DNA from: Planctomycetota bacterium
Lineage (GTDB): Bacteria; Planctomycetota; J058; JAJDCP01
Direction: 5' to 3'
Length of the DNA: 64,000 nucleotides
NCBI GenBank assembly: GCA_029260765.1
Contig: JAJDCP010000063.1
Span: forward strand, 1 to 64,000
In this document: positions 18,258 to 26,197 of the stretch, in pieces
How positions within the stretch are numbered: the stretch's first letter is position 1
Layout of the letters: each line of letters opens with the position of its first letter
The notes under the pieces: generated by a model
The model's input: the letters and a program-made list of their open reading frames with translations, nothing else
Database searches by the model: none
Told to the model about the DNA's origin: nothing
Made by a program: the position numbers and the translations under genes

Positions 18258-20081
18258 TCAATCCTTGTGGATCTCGAGGCTGTCGAACATCCGGCCCTCG
18301 AGGTCGTAGACCTGCAGGCGCAGCGTTCCGGCATGAACGCTGAGCAGGCAGTAGTGGTGGGTCCGCCGGACCTTGGCGGTGAACCATGAGCGCGTGGGAG
18401 CGTAGTCTTCCAGGCCTCCGCCGGCCCCGCCGATCTGCAGGTAGGTCACGCCCTGCTCGTCGATCTTGCCATCGCGCAGCGGCCAACTGCGCTCGTAGTC
18501 GTGGATGTGGCCGAAAAACACGATGTCGACGCCGTAGGTTTCGTAGAGCGGAATCAGGGGTTGTACCCGTCGGTCGCCGCGGGCCGAGGTCCCACGGAAG
18601 GCGTCGCCGTAGTCGTCGGAATCGGAGGTAAACGGCGGGTGGTGTTGCACCACGAACTTCCAGGTCGCTTCGCTGGCCGCCAGGTTTGCCTCGAGCCAAC
18701 GGAACTGCTCGCTGCCCTCGGAACAGTCACGGTTGCTGTCGAGCATGAAGAACTGGGCGTTGCCGTAGTGGAAGCTGTAGCGATGCTCGGGCTCAGGGTT
18801 GGCCATGTAGTCGTAGTAGTTTTTCGCATCCTGCTCGTGGTTGCCGAGCACGCTGTACAGCGGAACCCGCGCCATCAGGGTCGCGGCGGGTCGCAGGAAC
18901 TCGTTGATCCACTGCCGGGTGTTCGAGCCCGTGCCCACCAGGTCTCCGGCATGGATTACAAAGTTGGGGCGCTCGCCCCAGGCTTGCGCTGCGATCTTCT
19001 GCCAGACATCCGGGTTGGACTGGCTGTCGCTCACCGCCACGAAGGCGTAGGCCTGGTCGTCGGGGAGCGCGGTCTGGAAGCTGAACAGCTCACTCTCGAT
19101 CGCGCCTCCGGCGAAGCGGCTCGACACCTGATAGAAATAGGTCGCGCCCGGTTCGAGTCCGTGCAACTCGAGCTCGTGGAGGGTCTGGAGCTCGCTGGCT
19201 TCGACGCTGTTCTGCAGCGGCAGGGCCTGGCCGTAGCGCACCCGGCTGTCGCTCGCCTGCTCGGTCTGCCAGAGGATGCGGATGCCCTCGGCGGTTGCGT
19301 GCTGCAGGTAGGGGCCGAGCACCAGCGCATGGCTCGTCGGAGCTTCTCGTGCCAGCGCGAGCACCGCGGCGTGGGAGGCCGTGCGCTCGCGGATCTGGGC
19401 CGCCGAGAGCGCCTGGTCGAAGACAGCCAGCTCGGCGAGCTTGCCGCGCAGGCCGTATTCTTCGTTGTCGTCGTGGTAGGCTCCGATCTCGTACCAGCTT
19501 TGCTCGGGATAATGAATGGGCCCCGACTGGCTGGTATCTTCGGCCGCCAGCTCACCGTCTACGTACAGCTTCAGGACCTCGCCGTCGTAGCTCGCCGCCA
19601 GGTGGTACCAGCGGCCGGTCTCGAAGCTGTCTTCGGCGCTCAGATAGGTCATCGAGCCGTTGCCATCGTCGGCCCCTTCGCTGGCCAGGGCCACGCAGAA
19701 GTGGTCTTCCCGGAAGCCGAGCAGCCAACCGCTCTCTACGTCTCCGTTGTCTTGCAGGTAGCCGACGATGCCGCCCCACTCCAGGGGTTCGAAGACCATC
19801 ACCAGCGCCTCGACGGTCAGGTCTTCGCGCGGCAGTTGCAGAGCGCCGCGTCGCTCTCCCAGCAGCATGCGTCCGCTCCCGTCGAGCTCCACGCCGGCCA
19901 CCTCCGGCTGCGCGAAGTGTGTCCAGCCACCCGACCAGAGACCGGGCAGCTGGCCGCAGAGATCGGGGACCTCTGCCTCGCCGCCGTGCAGCTGCCAGTG
20001 GTTGAGGGGCTCGGGTTGCTGGGCGGCGAGCCTCGCTACCCACAGACACAGCACGGCCAGTGCAAGCCGGGTCAGGAACAT
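18258..20081 (-). CDS. Secreted LamG + purple-acid-phosphatase-like metallophosphoesterase
   Basis: 607 residues. The ATG at 20,081 is preferred because GGAGG sits six bases upstream and it opens directly on a signal peptide (about 1-20). About residues 45-230 are a LamG/concanavalin-like fold (TVEALVMVFEPLEWGGIVGY, RWYHLAASYDGEVLKLYVDG). About 240-345 is an Fn3-like purple-acid-phosphatase N domain. About 350-600 is a calcineurin-type phosphoesterase with HAGDLVG, GNHEQD, VVQHHPPF and FGHIHDYERS, the expected metal ligands. It probably hydrolyses phosphomonoesters outside the cytoplasmic membrane. It lies 23 bases after the FHA gene and two bases before the histidine kinase. Confidence 0.85.
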   Translation of the reverse strand: MFLTRLALAVLCLWVARLAAQQPEPLNHWQLHGGEAEVPDLCGQLPGLWSGGWTHFAQPEVAGVELDGSGRMLLGERRGALQLPREDLTVEALVMVFEPLEWGGIVGYLQDNGDVESGWLLGFREDHFCVALASEGADDGNGSMTYLSAEDSFETGRWYHLAASYDGEVLKLYVDGELAAEDTSQSGPIHYPEQSWYEIGAYHDDNEEYGLRGKLAELAVFDQALSAAQIRERTASHAAVLALAREAPTSHALVLGPYLQHATAEGIRILWQTEQASDSRVRYGQALPLQNSVEASELQTLHELELHGLEPGATYFYQVSSRFAGGAIESELFSFQTALPDDQAYAFVAVSDSQSNPDVWQKIAAQAWGERPNFVIHAGDLVGTGSNTRQWINEFLRPAATLMARVPLYSVLGNHEQDAKNYYDYMANPEPEHRYSFHYGNAQFFMLDSNRDCSEGSEQFRWLEANLAASEATWKFVVQHHPPFTSDSDDYGDAFRGTSARGDRRVQPLIPLYETYGVDIVFFGHIHDYERSWPLRDGKIDEQGVTYLQIGGAGGGLEDYAPTRSWFTAKVRRTHHYCLLSVHAGTLRLQVYDLEGRMFDSLEIHKD

Positions 20082-20104
20082 CGTTTTCCTCCGGGGGTTC
20101 CGGC

Positions 20105-21199
20105 TCATTCGGAGAACCGGGTCGCCAGATCACGGGCGGCCCGGTTGAGCGGATCGATCGCCAGAATGCGGCGCAGCAGGTCTTGTGCGTGGCGGGTCTC
20201 GCCGCGGCCGTGGTGAAGCTCTGCTTCGGACAACAGCGCGTTGAGCGCCCGTCGCAGCCGCCGTTCAGATTCGAGGGCGTGGTTGCGCAGCTCGTAGTTC
20301 TCCTGCTTGAGCCGACGGATCCGGTCTTCAGGATCTTCCTGTTCGCGCGTCTCGGGCAGAGGTGGCGGACCGGCTGGCCGGGGAGGTGCCACGCCCACGT
20401 CGGCAGGCAGCAGACCGCGCAGGTGCGTCCACTGGGCCTGCGCCTGCTTCAGCTCAGCCTCGATCTGTGGAGCCAGCCTGTCGTACAGGTCGCGGAACTT
20501 GTCTTCCAACTTGTCCCTGAGCTCTTCGGCCCGATTCTCACTACGCGCTTGCGCCAATTGCCTGCGAGCCCGGTCGAGTGCTGCCAGGTGCATCTGCAGC
20601 TCGAAGATGCGGCTCTCGAGGCCGAGCGCTTCGACCAGGCAGGATGCGCCCCAGAGTCGAGGGTCTTCGAGGTCGGCGGCCAATTGGACGACCGAGTTCG
20701 AGAAGAACAGCCAGGTCCATCCCAGCACCAGCACATCGCCGCCCTGCAGCTGAGCCTCCGTGAGGACCTCGCCATTGAGGAGCGTGCCGTTCTGGCTGCC
20801 GAGGTCTTTGATGCGGAATGTCCAGGGGGCGGTCTGCACCAGCTTGCAGTGCGCCCGCGAGACTTCGGGATCGCGGATGACGAAGGTGGCTTGATCCTCG
20901 CGTCCCAGCAAGACCATCTGCCGGGCCGGGATGGTGAAGACCTCGTCTTTCTGGTTCCCTTGGATGACCCACAAGCCCGCTTCGGCCTCCGCCGAAGGAT
21001 GGTGGCTCTCCAAGCTGCGCCGCAGGGGAACGCTGCAATGCTCGCGCAATTGGCCCCGCAGGGCGTACACCTGCCGTGCCAGGTCTTCGACGCGGCCGTA
21101 TTCTCCCGACAGGTCGTGCAGGCGTGCGAGCAGGTCGCCGACGTTGACCATGCGCGTCGCGCCGAAGCTACGGGTTTTCTTGGGGTCGCTGGAGCTCAT
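20105..21199 (-). CDS. FHA-domain protein with coiled coil
   Basis: 364 residues. An FHA phosphothreonine-binding domain occupies about 85-170: VLLGREDQATFVIRDPEVSRAHCKL and IKDLGSQNGTLLNGEVL keep the GR, SRxH and NGT hallmarks. A helical coiled coil follows (about 190-255), then a Pro-rich linker near 270-285, then a second coiled coil and a short TPR-like tail. No signal or membrane segment, so cytoplasmic. It opens the minus-strand run with the phosphatase-like protein and the two-component pair. FHA domains often read out Ser/Thr kinase activity, so it could link the nearby TPR kinases to this operon, but no direct evidence is in the sequence. Confidence 0.88.
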   Translation of the reverse strand: MSSSDPKKTRSFGATRMVNVGDLLARLHDLSGEYGRVEDLARQVYALRGQLREHCSVPLRRSLESHHPSAEAEAGLWVIQGNQKDEVFTIPARQMVLLGREDQATFVIRDPEVSRAHCKLVQTAPWTFRIKDLGSQNGTLLNGEVLTEAQLQGGDVLVLGWTWLFFSNSVVQLAADLEDPRLWGASCLVEALGLESRIFELQMHLAALDRARRQLAQARSENRAEELRDKLEDKFRDLYDRLAPQIEAELKQAQAQWTHLRGLLPADVGVAPPRPAGPPPLPETREQEDPEDRIRRLKQENYELRNHALESERRLRRALNALLSEAELHHGRGETRHAQDLLRRILAIDPLNRAARDLATRFSE

Positions 21200-21373
21200 C
21201 AGACCTGGTCGCGCAGAGGCGGTTCCCCGGCGATGCTACTGGAGATGAGGCCAGGATTCAAGCGATGCCCCGGACCGGAGCGGCGAGCCTCGCGTCAGCC
21301 TGGTGGGCCTGGATTCCCCTGGCAGCCGGCTCTGCGATGTGTCACTGTGTGGGCATCCCTGATCAGGATTGTC

Positions 21374-22369
21374 ATGAGCCGTTGGAAGTCGTTTGAAACC
21401 CGGCACGGAAGCTCGGCTGCCCAGCGTGGCCACGAGATCTGGTCCACTGTGGTCATCGATCGTTTCCATCGGGTTGCGCTCTGGGTGCGTTACACCACCC
21501 TGACCCCCAACCCGCGTACGGGGGGCGTCCCGGTCGCGATCGTGTGGGCGTCCTTCTTCGACGCCGACCATCCAGAGAACCACTGTTTCGCCGCCGAGAC
21601 CTATGAGCTCGAGCATGCCCACTTCGGCAAGTCGACGGTGCGTTTCCCGCGCGCCCTGTTCAGTGACACCAAGCTCGACGGGATGGTGCAGACCGACAAA
21701 GGCGAGCTGAGCTGGGATCTGAAGCTCCTGCATCGCTTTGACGCTCGCGAGCATGTGCCTTGGAGCTTTGGACGCAGGTTGTTCAAGTCGCACAGCGTCT
21801 GCTGCTCGCCGTTTGCAGATGTCACGGGCACAGTGGTCGCCAACGGACGCGAGTTGCAGCTGAGCGGCGCGCGCGGCAGCCTGACACACATCTGGGGACG
21901 CAAGCGGGTCGAGCAGCTCTATTGGGCGTTCGTGCCGGCCTTCGACAACGACCTCGACGAGACCGCGGTCGAGGTCCTGGCGGTCAAGCCAGGGCCGCTG
22001 ACGCCGATGATGTGCTTCGCCACGCTGGTCTATCAGGGCAAGCTCTTCGAGCAGACGTCCCTGTGGCAGGCGTTGCGTGGCGAGTCTCGCATCGATTATC
22101 CGTTCCTGCGCCTGCAGCCGCGTATGAAGGGGTGCGAGCTGCAGCTCAGTGGTGCGCTCAGTCCGGAGCAGACCTCGCACTTCCTGCTCAAGGATGCCGA
22201 CGGCAACGACAGCTACGTCAGCCACTGCGATGTCTCGGACATGAACTGCTTCGTCAAGCGTGGTGGGCAACAGCGCGAGCTCAACGCGCGGGCCGGCGCA
22301 TCCATCGAATTCCACGGGCCGCGGCCCTGGGCAGACGTCGAGTACTTGAACCCGTTCGGGTTCGACTAG
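21374..22369 (+). CDS. AttH/CrtC-like lipocalin-type protein
   Basis: 331 residues from the ATG at 21,374. The frame stays open another 1.3 kb upstream, but there it is antisense to the FHA gene. The pattern WASFFDADHPENHCFAAETY, then a mid-protein HIWGRKRVEQLYWAFVPAFD and a C-terminal acidic end is what I associate with the AttH/hydroxyneurosporene-synthase-like double lipocalin family, whose members bind or modify lipids or isoprenoids. No signal peptide. Specific function is unknown. It is divergent from the FHA gene and convergent with the small CPXCG gene. Confidence 0.55.
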   Translation: MSRWKSFETRHGSSAAQRGHEIWSTVVIDRFHRVALWVRYTTLTPNPRTGGVPVAIVWASFFDADHPENHCFAAETYELEHAHFGKSTVRFPRALFSDTKLDGMVQTDKGELSWDLKLLHRFDAREHVPWSFGRRLFKSHSVCCSPFADVTGTVVANGRELQLSGARGSLTHIWGRKRVEQLYWAFVPAFDNDLDETAVEVLAVKPGPLTPMMCFATLVYQGKLFEQTSLWQALRGESRIDYPFLRLQPRMKGCELQLSGALSPEQTSHFLLKDADGNDSYVSHCDVSDMNCFVKRGGQQRELNARAGASIEFHGPRPWADVEYLNPFGFD

Positions 22370-22374
22370 CAGTC

Positions 22375-22551
22375 TCAGCCGTTCTCCGGCCGCACGTCGA
22401 CGAACACCAACGCGCCATCCTCGGTGCGGTAGCGTACGGCCAGAGGTCGACAGCAGACCGTGCAGTCTTCGGTCTGTGCCTGTTCTCGCTGGGACAGGTC
22501 GAGGGGCAGGTGGAATTCCTGCCAGCAATGCGGACAGGTGATCGGGACCAT
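22375..22551 (-). CDS. Small cysteine-rich CPXCG-family protein
   Basis: 58 residues from the ATG at 22,551. The longer 82-residue frame adds an Arg-rich leader that looks non-coding. Two CxxC knuckles, CPHC near the start and CTVCC in the middle, form a likely zinc ribbon. The acidic C terminus ends DVRPENG. The layout matches small CPXCG-motif proteins found in many bacteria, function unknown. Its stop is six bases from the stop of the convergent AttH-like gene. Confidence 0.7.
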   Translation of the reverse strand: MVPITCPHCWQEFHLPLDLSQREQAQTEDCTVCCRPLAVRYRTEDGALVFVDVRPENG

Positions 22552-22663
22552 GCTGCGGCTACCTCCGGGCGTGCATCGTGCTCCACGATAGCGCAGGCCG
22601 CGTCGCCTTCCATGTGAGCCCAAAGAAAAATCTCATCCGCACCCTAGACACGGTCTACCAAAA

Positions 22664-22685
22664 CATGTAATCTTTTGGTTACATG
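22664..22685. promoter_or_regulatory. Inverted-repeat operator covering the ArsR-type start codon
   Basis: CATGTAA at 22,664-22,670 and TTACATG at 22,679-22,685 are exact inverted copies separated by eight bases, and the right arm contains the ATG of the ArsR-family gene. No Shine-Dalgarno is visible, so the message may be leaderless and the operator autoregulatory. Confidence 0.6.
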
Positions 22686-23051
22686 AATCACGAAGACGCA
22701 ATGGACCGCACTTTCAAAGCCCTGGCCAGCCGGGAGCGCCGGAAGATCCTTGATCTGGTGACGGCGTCACCGGGCTGCTGCGTCGGTGACGTGTGCGCCC
22801 ATTTCGACATGAGCCGGATCGGAGTGATGAAGCACCTGAAGATTCTGGCAGCCGCACAGCTGATCCGTGCGGAGAAGCAGGGCCGCAAGCGCTGCCTGTG
22901 GATGAACAGCGTACCGATCCAACTGATCTACGACCGTTGGACGACAGAATACAGCAGCATTTGGGCGGGGCGCCTGACGCGCTTCAAGTACGCCATGGAG
23001 GCGTCCGCCCAACAAGAGGAGACGAGTGATGGCAAGTATGGAGACGACTGA
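22683..23051 (+). CDS. ArsR-family HTH transcriptional regulator
   Basis: 122 residues. The winged helix is about 8-90: MDRTFKALASRERRKILDLV, the recognition region SRIGVMKHLKILAAAQLI, and wing EKQGRKRCLW. No metal-binding ELCVCDL motif is present, so it belongs to the SRPBCC-linked ArsR group rather than to metal sensors. It overlaps the following SRPBCC gene by 23 bases, a common pairing in which the regulator controls a START-like partner. A palindrome covers its own start codon, suggesting autorepression. Confidence 0.9.
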   Translation: MNHEDAMDRTFKALASRERRKILDLVTASPGCCVGDVCAHFDMSRIGVMKHLKILAAAQLIRAEKQGRKRCLWMNSVPIQLIYDRWTTEYSSIWAGRLTRFKYAMEASAQQEETSDGKYGDD

Positions 23052-23541
23052 GGTGGAAGGTTTGAAGAACGTATTTTCAGTGGACATCGCCGTGCCGCGT
23101 GCACGGGTCTGGCGCGAGCTGACGGCCACAGGCAGCGTGCAGCCCTTCTATTTCGACACGGTGCTCGACAGCACGATGCAGCCCGGGGCCCCCCTGCGCT
23201 ACCAGACCCGCAACGGCAAGCACGTCTTCATCACGGGCGAGGTGCTCGAGCTGATTCCGGAGCAGCGTTTCTCCCATAGCTTCCAGTTCACGGACCTGCA
23301 GGATCCTCCCTCGACGGTGTGTTTCGAGCTCGAGGAGATCGAGGGAGGAACGCGTTTGACGGTGACCCATGAGGGCTCAGCGGGCATCGCCAAGACCATG
23401 ACCCGGGCAACCCGTGGCTGGAAGAGTATCTTCGCCAACCTGAAGTCCCAGCTCGAGCGCGGAAGGCTGCCGTTGAAGAGCCGTGTCATGCATGGCATCA
23501 TGCGGCTGATGACTCCGCTTCTGCCCAAGAACTCCAATTGA
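23029..23541 (+). CDS. SRPBCC/AHSA1-family (START-like) protein
   Basis: 170 residues from ATG at 23,029 (a GTG sits just in front at 23,026); GAGGAG precedes it. It opens with VFSVDIAVPRARVWRELTATGSVQPFYFDTV, a standard Bet v1/AHSA1 beginning, and has EGGTRLTVTHEG near the end, with a long C-terminal helix (WKSIFANLKSQLE). Such proteins form a hydrophobic pocket that binds small lipophilic ligands. It overlaps the ArsR gene and is almost certainly co-transcribed. The ligand is unknown. Confidence 0.85.
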   Translation: MASMETTEVEGLKNVFSVDIAVPRARVWRELTATGSVQPFYFDTVLDSTMQPGAPLRYQTRNGKHVFITGEVLELIPEQRFSHSFQFTDLQDPPSTVCFELEEIEGGTRLTVTHEGSAGIAKTMTRATRGWKSIFANLKSQLERGRLPLKSRVMHGIMRLMTPLLPKNSN

Positions 23542-23610
23542 GCTGGGTTGGTACGGCGGACGCCCCGAAAATGCCTCAGCTGTTGCCAGGCATAGTCCAA
23601 GGAGACCGTC

Positions 23611-24288
23611 ATGTTGTCCTTCCGCCTGTTGCCGACCTATCTGTTGCTTGGAGCCTTGTGTCTATCGAGCCTCTTTGCGCAAGACGAGAACCCCCCCGAG
23701 ACCCTGATCGAGCGCGCCAGCTATGCGATGGGGCACACGATGGGGCAGAACCTGAAAGCACAGGGCGTCGACGTGCACGTTGATCTGCTGATGCGTGGTC
23801 TAAAGGACGCCCTGGCTGGCGAGCAGTTGCTGAGCGAAGAACAGCTGGCTGCGGCGTTGGCCGAGCTACAACAGTCGTTGCTGGCATCGGCCGCCACCCG
23901 CCATGCGGCAGAAGCCGCCGAGTTTCTGGCCAGCAACGGGGCGCGGCCCGAAGTGCTGACCACCGAGTCCGGGCTGCAGTACGAGCTGCTCGAACAGGGC
24001 GACGGCCTGATTCCCCAAGCCAGTGACCGGGTTGTGGTGCATTATCAGGGAAGCTTGCTCGACGGCACGGTCTTTGACAGCTCCTACGAGCGTGGCAGCC
24101 CTTTGACGCTGCCCGTCAGCGATTTTGTTCCTGGTACCCGCGAGGCGCTGCAGCTGCTACCGGTGGGCTCGAAGTTCAAGCTCTACCTGCCCGCGGCGCT
24201 CGGCTACGGCGAGCAGGGCTACGGCCAGCGCATCCCGCCACAGGCGCTGCTGATCTACGAGATGGAGCTCTTGCAGATCGAGGATTGA
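23611..24288 (+). CDS. FKBP-type peptidyl-prolyl isomerase, Mip/FkpA-like, secreted
   Basis: 225 residues, AAGGAGA before the ATG. Signal peptide about 1-23. Residues 25-115 are the helical Mip-type N domain (SYAMGHTMGQNLKAQG...). About 120-225 are the FKBP domain: VVVHYQGSLLDGTVFDSSYERG, LPVGSKFKLYLPAALGYGEQGYG and IPPQALLIYEMELL. It accelerates proline isomerisation of periplasmic or outer-membrane proteins. It follows the SRPBCC gene by 69 bases but probably has its own role. Confidence 0.93.
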   Translation: MLSFRLLPTYLLLGALCLSSLFAQDENPPETLIERASYAMGHTMGQNLKAQGVDVHVDLLMRGLKDALAGEQLLSEEQLAAALAELQQSLLASAATRHAAEAAEFLASNGARPEVLTTESGLQYELLEQGDGLIPQASDRVVVHYQGSLLDGTVFDSSYERGSPLTLPVSDFVPGTREALQLLPVGSKFKLYLPAALGYGEQGYGQRIPPQALLIYEMELLQIED

Positions 24289-24325
24289 ACGCGAAGCGAG
24301 CCCGCCGCATGGACCGGGCACCCGC

Positions 24326-24421
24326 CCTGTAGCGGCGCTCTGTGAGCGCCGGAAGCCGCGAAGGTCAGGGGGTTGCCGCTGCGGAAAGGTGTCCTCGTCG
24401 GTCATAGACCGACGCTACAGG
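24326..24421. repeat. REP/BIME-like composite palindromic element
   Basis: Outer inverted repeats CCTGTAGCG (24,326-24,334) and CGCTACAGG (24,413-24,421) enclose two perfect hairpins: an 8-bp stem at 24,333-24,351 (CGGCGCTC, loop TGT) and an 8-bp stem at 24,396-24,414 (CGTCGGTC, loop ATA). It sits between convergent genes. This is the architecture of REP doublets mobilised by TnpA-REP transposases, and it may double as a bidirectional transcription stop. Confidence 0.7.
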
Positions 24422-24451
24422 GGAAGAGCCGAGCCCCGTTGCCGCTCCCCC

Positions 24452-24649
24452 TCACTCCTCCAACAGCTGGTCGAACACGGTCTGGCCGCTGCGCAGCATC
24501 GCCCGCACGTACGGGTGGCACATCTGGCAGCGCTTGCCGAAGACCACGTGCTGCTGCAGCTCCGCGAGGCTGCGCGCGCGGGTGCGCTCGGCCACCCGCT
24601 GCAACTGTACGAAGGTCTTTTCATAACACACACAGCGGTCGATTCTCAT
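24452..24649 (-). CDS. BFD-like [2Fe-2S] protein
   Basis: 65 residues. Four cysteines in a CxC...CxxC arrangement: Cys6 and Cys8 in RCVCYEKTF, and the later pair in KRCQMCHPYVRAML. This spacing matches the BFD-like [2Fe-2S] fold of bacterioferritin-associated ferredoxins. The ATG overlaps the TGA of the deacetylase-like gene by four bases, so translation is coupled. It may be an electron carrier or a cluster-bearing regulator, and no bacterioferritin gene is nearby. Confidence 0.8.
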   Translation of the reverse strand: MRIDRCVCYEKTFVQLQRVAERTRARSLAELQQHVVFGKRCQMCHPYVRAMLRSGQTVFDQLLEE

Positions 24650-25599
24650 AGGCCGGCCTGCAGCAGAAACGCCACGCTGCGTGCGATCAGCTGGTAGCTC
24701 TGGCGGCTGTAGCCCCCGCTGAGCAGCATCAGGCTGGGAAGCTGCCGGGCGCGCAGCTGCTCGAGCACATAGCGGTCACGTGCGAAGACCTCGTCCGCCG
24801 ACAGCCGCATGCCCCCGAGCTGATCTTCGCAGAACACATCGGTGCCCGCGTTGTAGATGGCCAAACCGGCCTCCGCTGCGTGCTCGGCCAGAAAGTCGGG
24901 CAAGCGCTCTCGCAGCTGCCCCAGGTAGTTGCCGCCCGAGCAGCCATGAGGCAGCGGCAAATTGGCGTCGATCCTTTGCTGTGCGCGCGCGTCCTGGCTG
25001 GGATACAGGCTGCCGTTGTACATGTCGAAGATCTTCACCCGGGGGTCGTCCTCGAACGCGTAGCAGACACCGTTGCCCTGATGCGCATCGAGGTCGACGT
25101 ACAAGACGCTCTGCTCGGCCGCCAGGCGTCCCTCGGCCCGCAGCTCCGCGACGCAGACGGCGATGTCGTTGTAGATGCAGAATCCCTCGCCTGCCCTCGG
25201 CTTGGCGTGGTGGAAGCCGCCTCCGAGGTTGACAGCCAGCCCGTGCTCGAGTGCCTGCCGGGCGCCTTCGAGAGTTCCTTCGGCTGCCCAGCGCATCGGT
25301 CGCAGCACGCAACGCTCGGTCAACCAGGCGGGCAGCCAGGCCAGCGGCGCCATCTCCAGCGCTGCAGCCAGCACCGCGGCAGTCCCCAGACTCCGCAGGT
25401 AGGCTGGTGCATGCACGCGCTCCAGCCTCGCCTTGGGGATCGGCCCCGCTGGCAGCACGTGCAGCGGCTCCAGGGCAGCTCCCAGACTCTGCTGCAGGCT
25501 CTCCCAGGCACGGCTGAATTTCCGGGCATCGAAGGGGTGCAGCCGTTCGAGGCCGAAGAAGCCGATGTCGTAGCGGGGGCTGTAGACGATGCGGCTCAA
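24646..25599 (-). CDS. Histone-deacetylase-family (HDAC11-like/AcuC) protein
   Basis: 317 residues from a TTG at 25,599: GGAGG lies six bases upstream and no ATG occurs until well inside the domain. Motifs: GGGFHHAKPRAGEGFCIYND, then DLDAHQGNG, and AGTDVFCEDQLGG with LLSGGYS at the end. The paired His, the Asp-His zinc ligands and the C-terminal Asp are present, so a zinc amidohydrolase is expected. It would remove acyl groups from lysine side chains or polyamines in the cytoplasm. It is coupled to the [2Fe-2S] gene and lies 49 bases after the DUF2062 gene. Confidence 0.9.
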   Translation of the reverse strand: MSRIVYSPRYDIGFFGLERLHPFDARKFSRAWESLQQSLGAALEPLHVLPAGPIPKARLERVHAPAYLRSLGTAAVLAAALEMAPLAWLPAWLTERCVLRPMRWAAEGTLEGARQALEHGLAVNLGGGFHHAKPRAGEGFCIYNDIAVCVAELRAEGRLAAEQSVLYVDLDAHQGNGVCYAFEDDPRVKIFDMYNGSLYPSQDARAQQRIDANLPLPHGCSGGNYLGQLRERLPDFLAEHAAEAGLAIYNAGTDVFCEDQLGGMRLSADEVFARDRYVLEQLRARQLPSLMLLSGGYSRQSYQLIARSVAFLLQAGL

Positions 25600-25648
25600 G
25601 CCAGTCCTCCGAATCTCCCAGGCAGGGTAGCCGGGCCAGGGCGCTGCT

Positions 25649-26191
25649 TCAAGGCTGCACAGGCTCTGACGGGCTCTGCCGCCAGCGCGCCAGCAGCCAG
25701 GTCAAGCCGGCCGCCGGCACTCCCAGAGCCAGCGCCACGGGCGGCCAGCCGCACAACCAATAGACGAAGTCGTCCGGCTCAGGCGGCCGCTCAAGGCTCA
25801 GCTCGCGGAAGCTCCCGGTGAGCAGCAAAGAGCCCGCCTGCAGGCAGGCGAAGATCAGGAGAGGCGCGAAGATCGGCAGGGAGATGTTGGCTGCAGCGTA
25901 GACGATCAGTTTGTTCAGCCGCAGCAGAAGCCCGACCAGCAGACAGAGCACCAGGTGCAGGCCGAAAAACGGCGAGCAACCGACAAAGATCCCTACCAGC
26001 ACCGCCGCCGCCAGCCGGCCCGGAGAGCTGTGTTCGCGTCTGACGAACCAGGCGAGTCTGGCCAGGTTGCGGCGCAGCCCAAGCAGGTCACGGCCGCTGT
26101 GGGGCGTGGGAGCTTCCGCCCACAGCCGCCGCATGTTCCTCAGCTCGGCCCGCAGTCCGCGCGGGGCCTCTGCAGGGGGCTGCTCGCCCAT
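25649..26191 (-). CDS. DUF2062 membrane protein
   Basis: 180 residues. The DUF2062 signature is clear: SSPGRLAAAVLVGIFVGCSPFFGLH, then LLLRLNKLIVYAAANISLP. About three transmembrane helices lie at roughly 58-78, 83-120 and 150-168. The N-terminal 50 residues are basic and cytoplasmic. In other bacteria this domain occurs alone or fused to glycosyltransferases, and its role is unknown. It begins six bases after the radical SAM stop, so the two share a transcript. Confidence 0.85.
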   Translation of the reverse strand: MGEQPPAEAPRGLRAELRNMRRLWAEAPTPHSGRDLLGLRRNLARLAWFVRREHSSPGRLAAAVLVGIFVGCSPFFGLHLVLCLLVGLLLRLNKLIVYAAANISLPIFAPLLIFACLQAGSLLLTGSFRELSLERPPEPDDFVYWLCGWPPVALALGVPAAGLTWLLARWRQSPSEPVQP

Positions 26192-26197
26192 CGGCCC

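Noticed and set aside
20060..21373. Long open frame upstream of the AttH-like start
   Set aside because: It is antisense to the FHA gene, whose motifs are clear. The continuation is a high-GC shadow frame.
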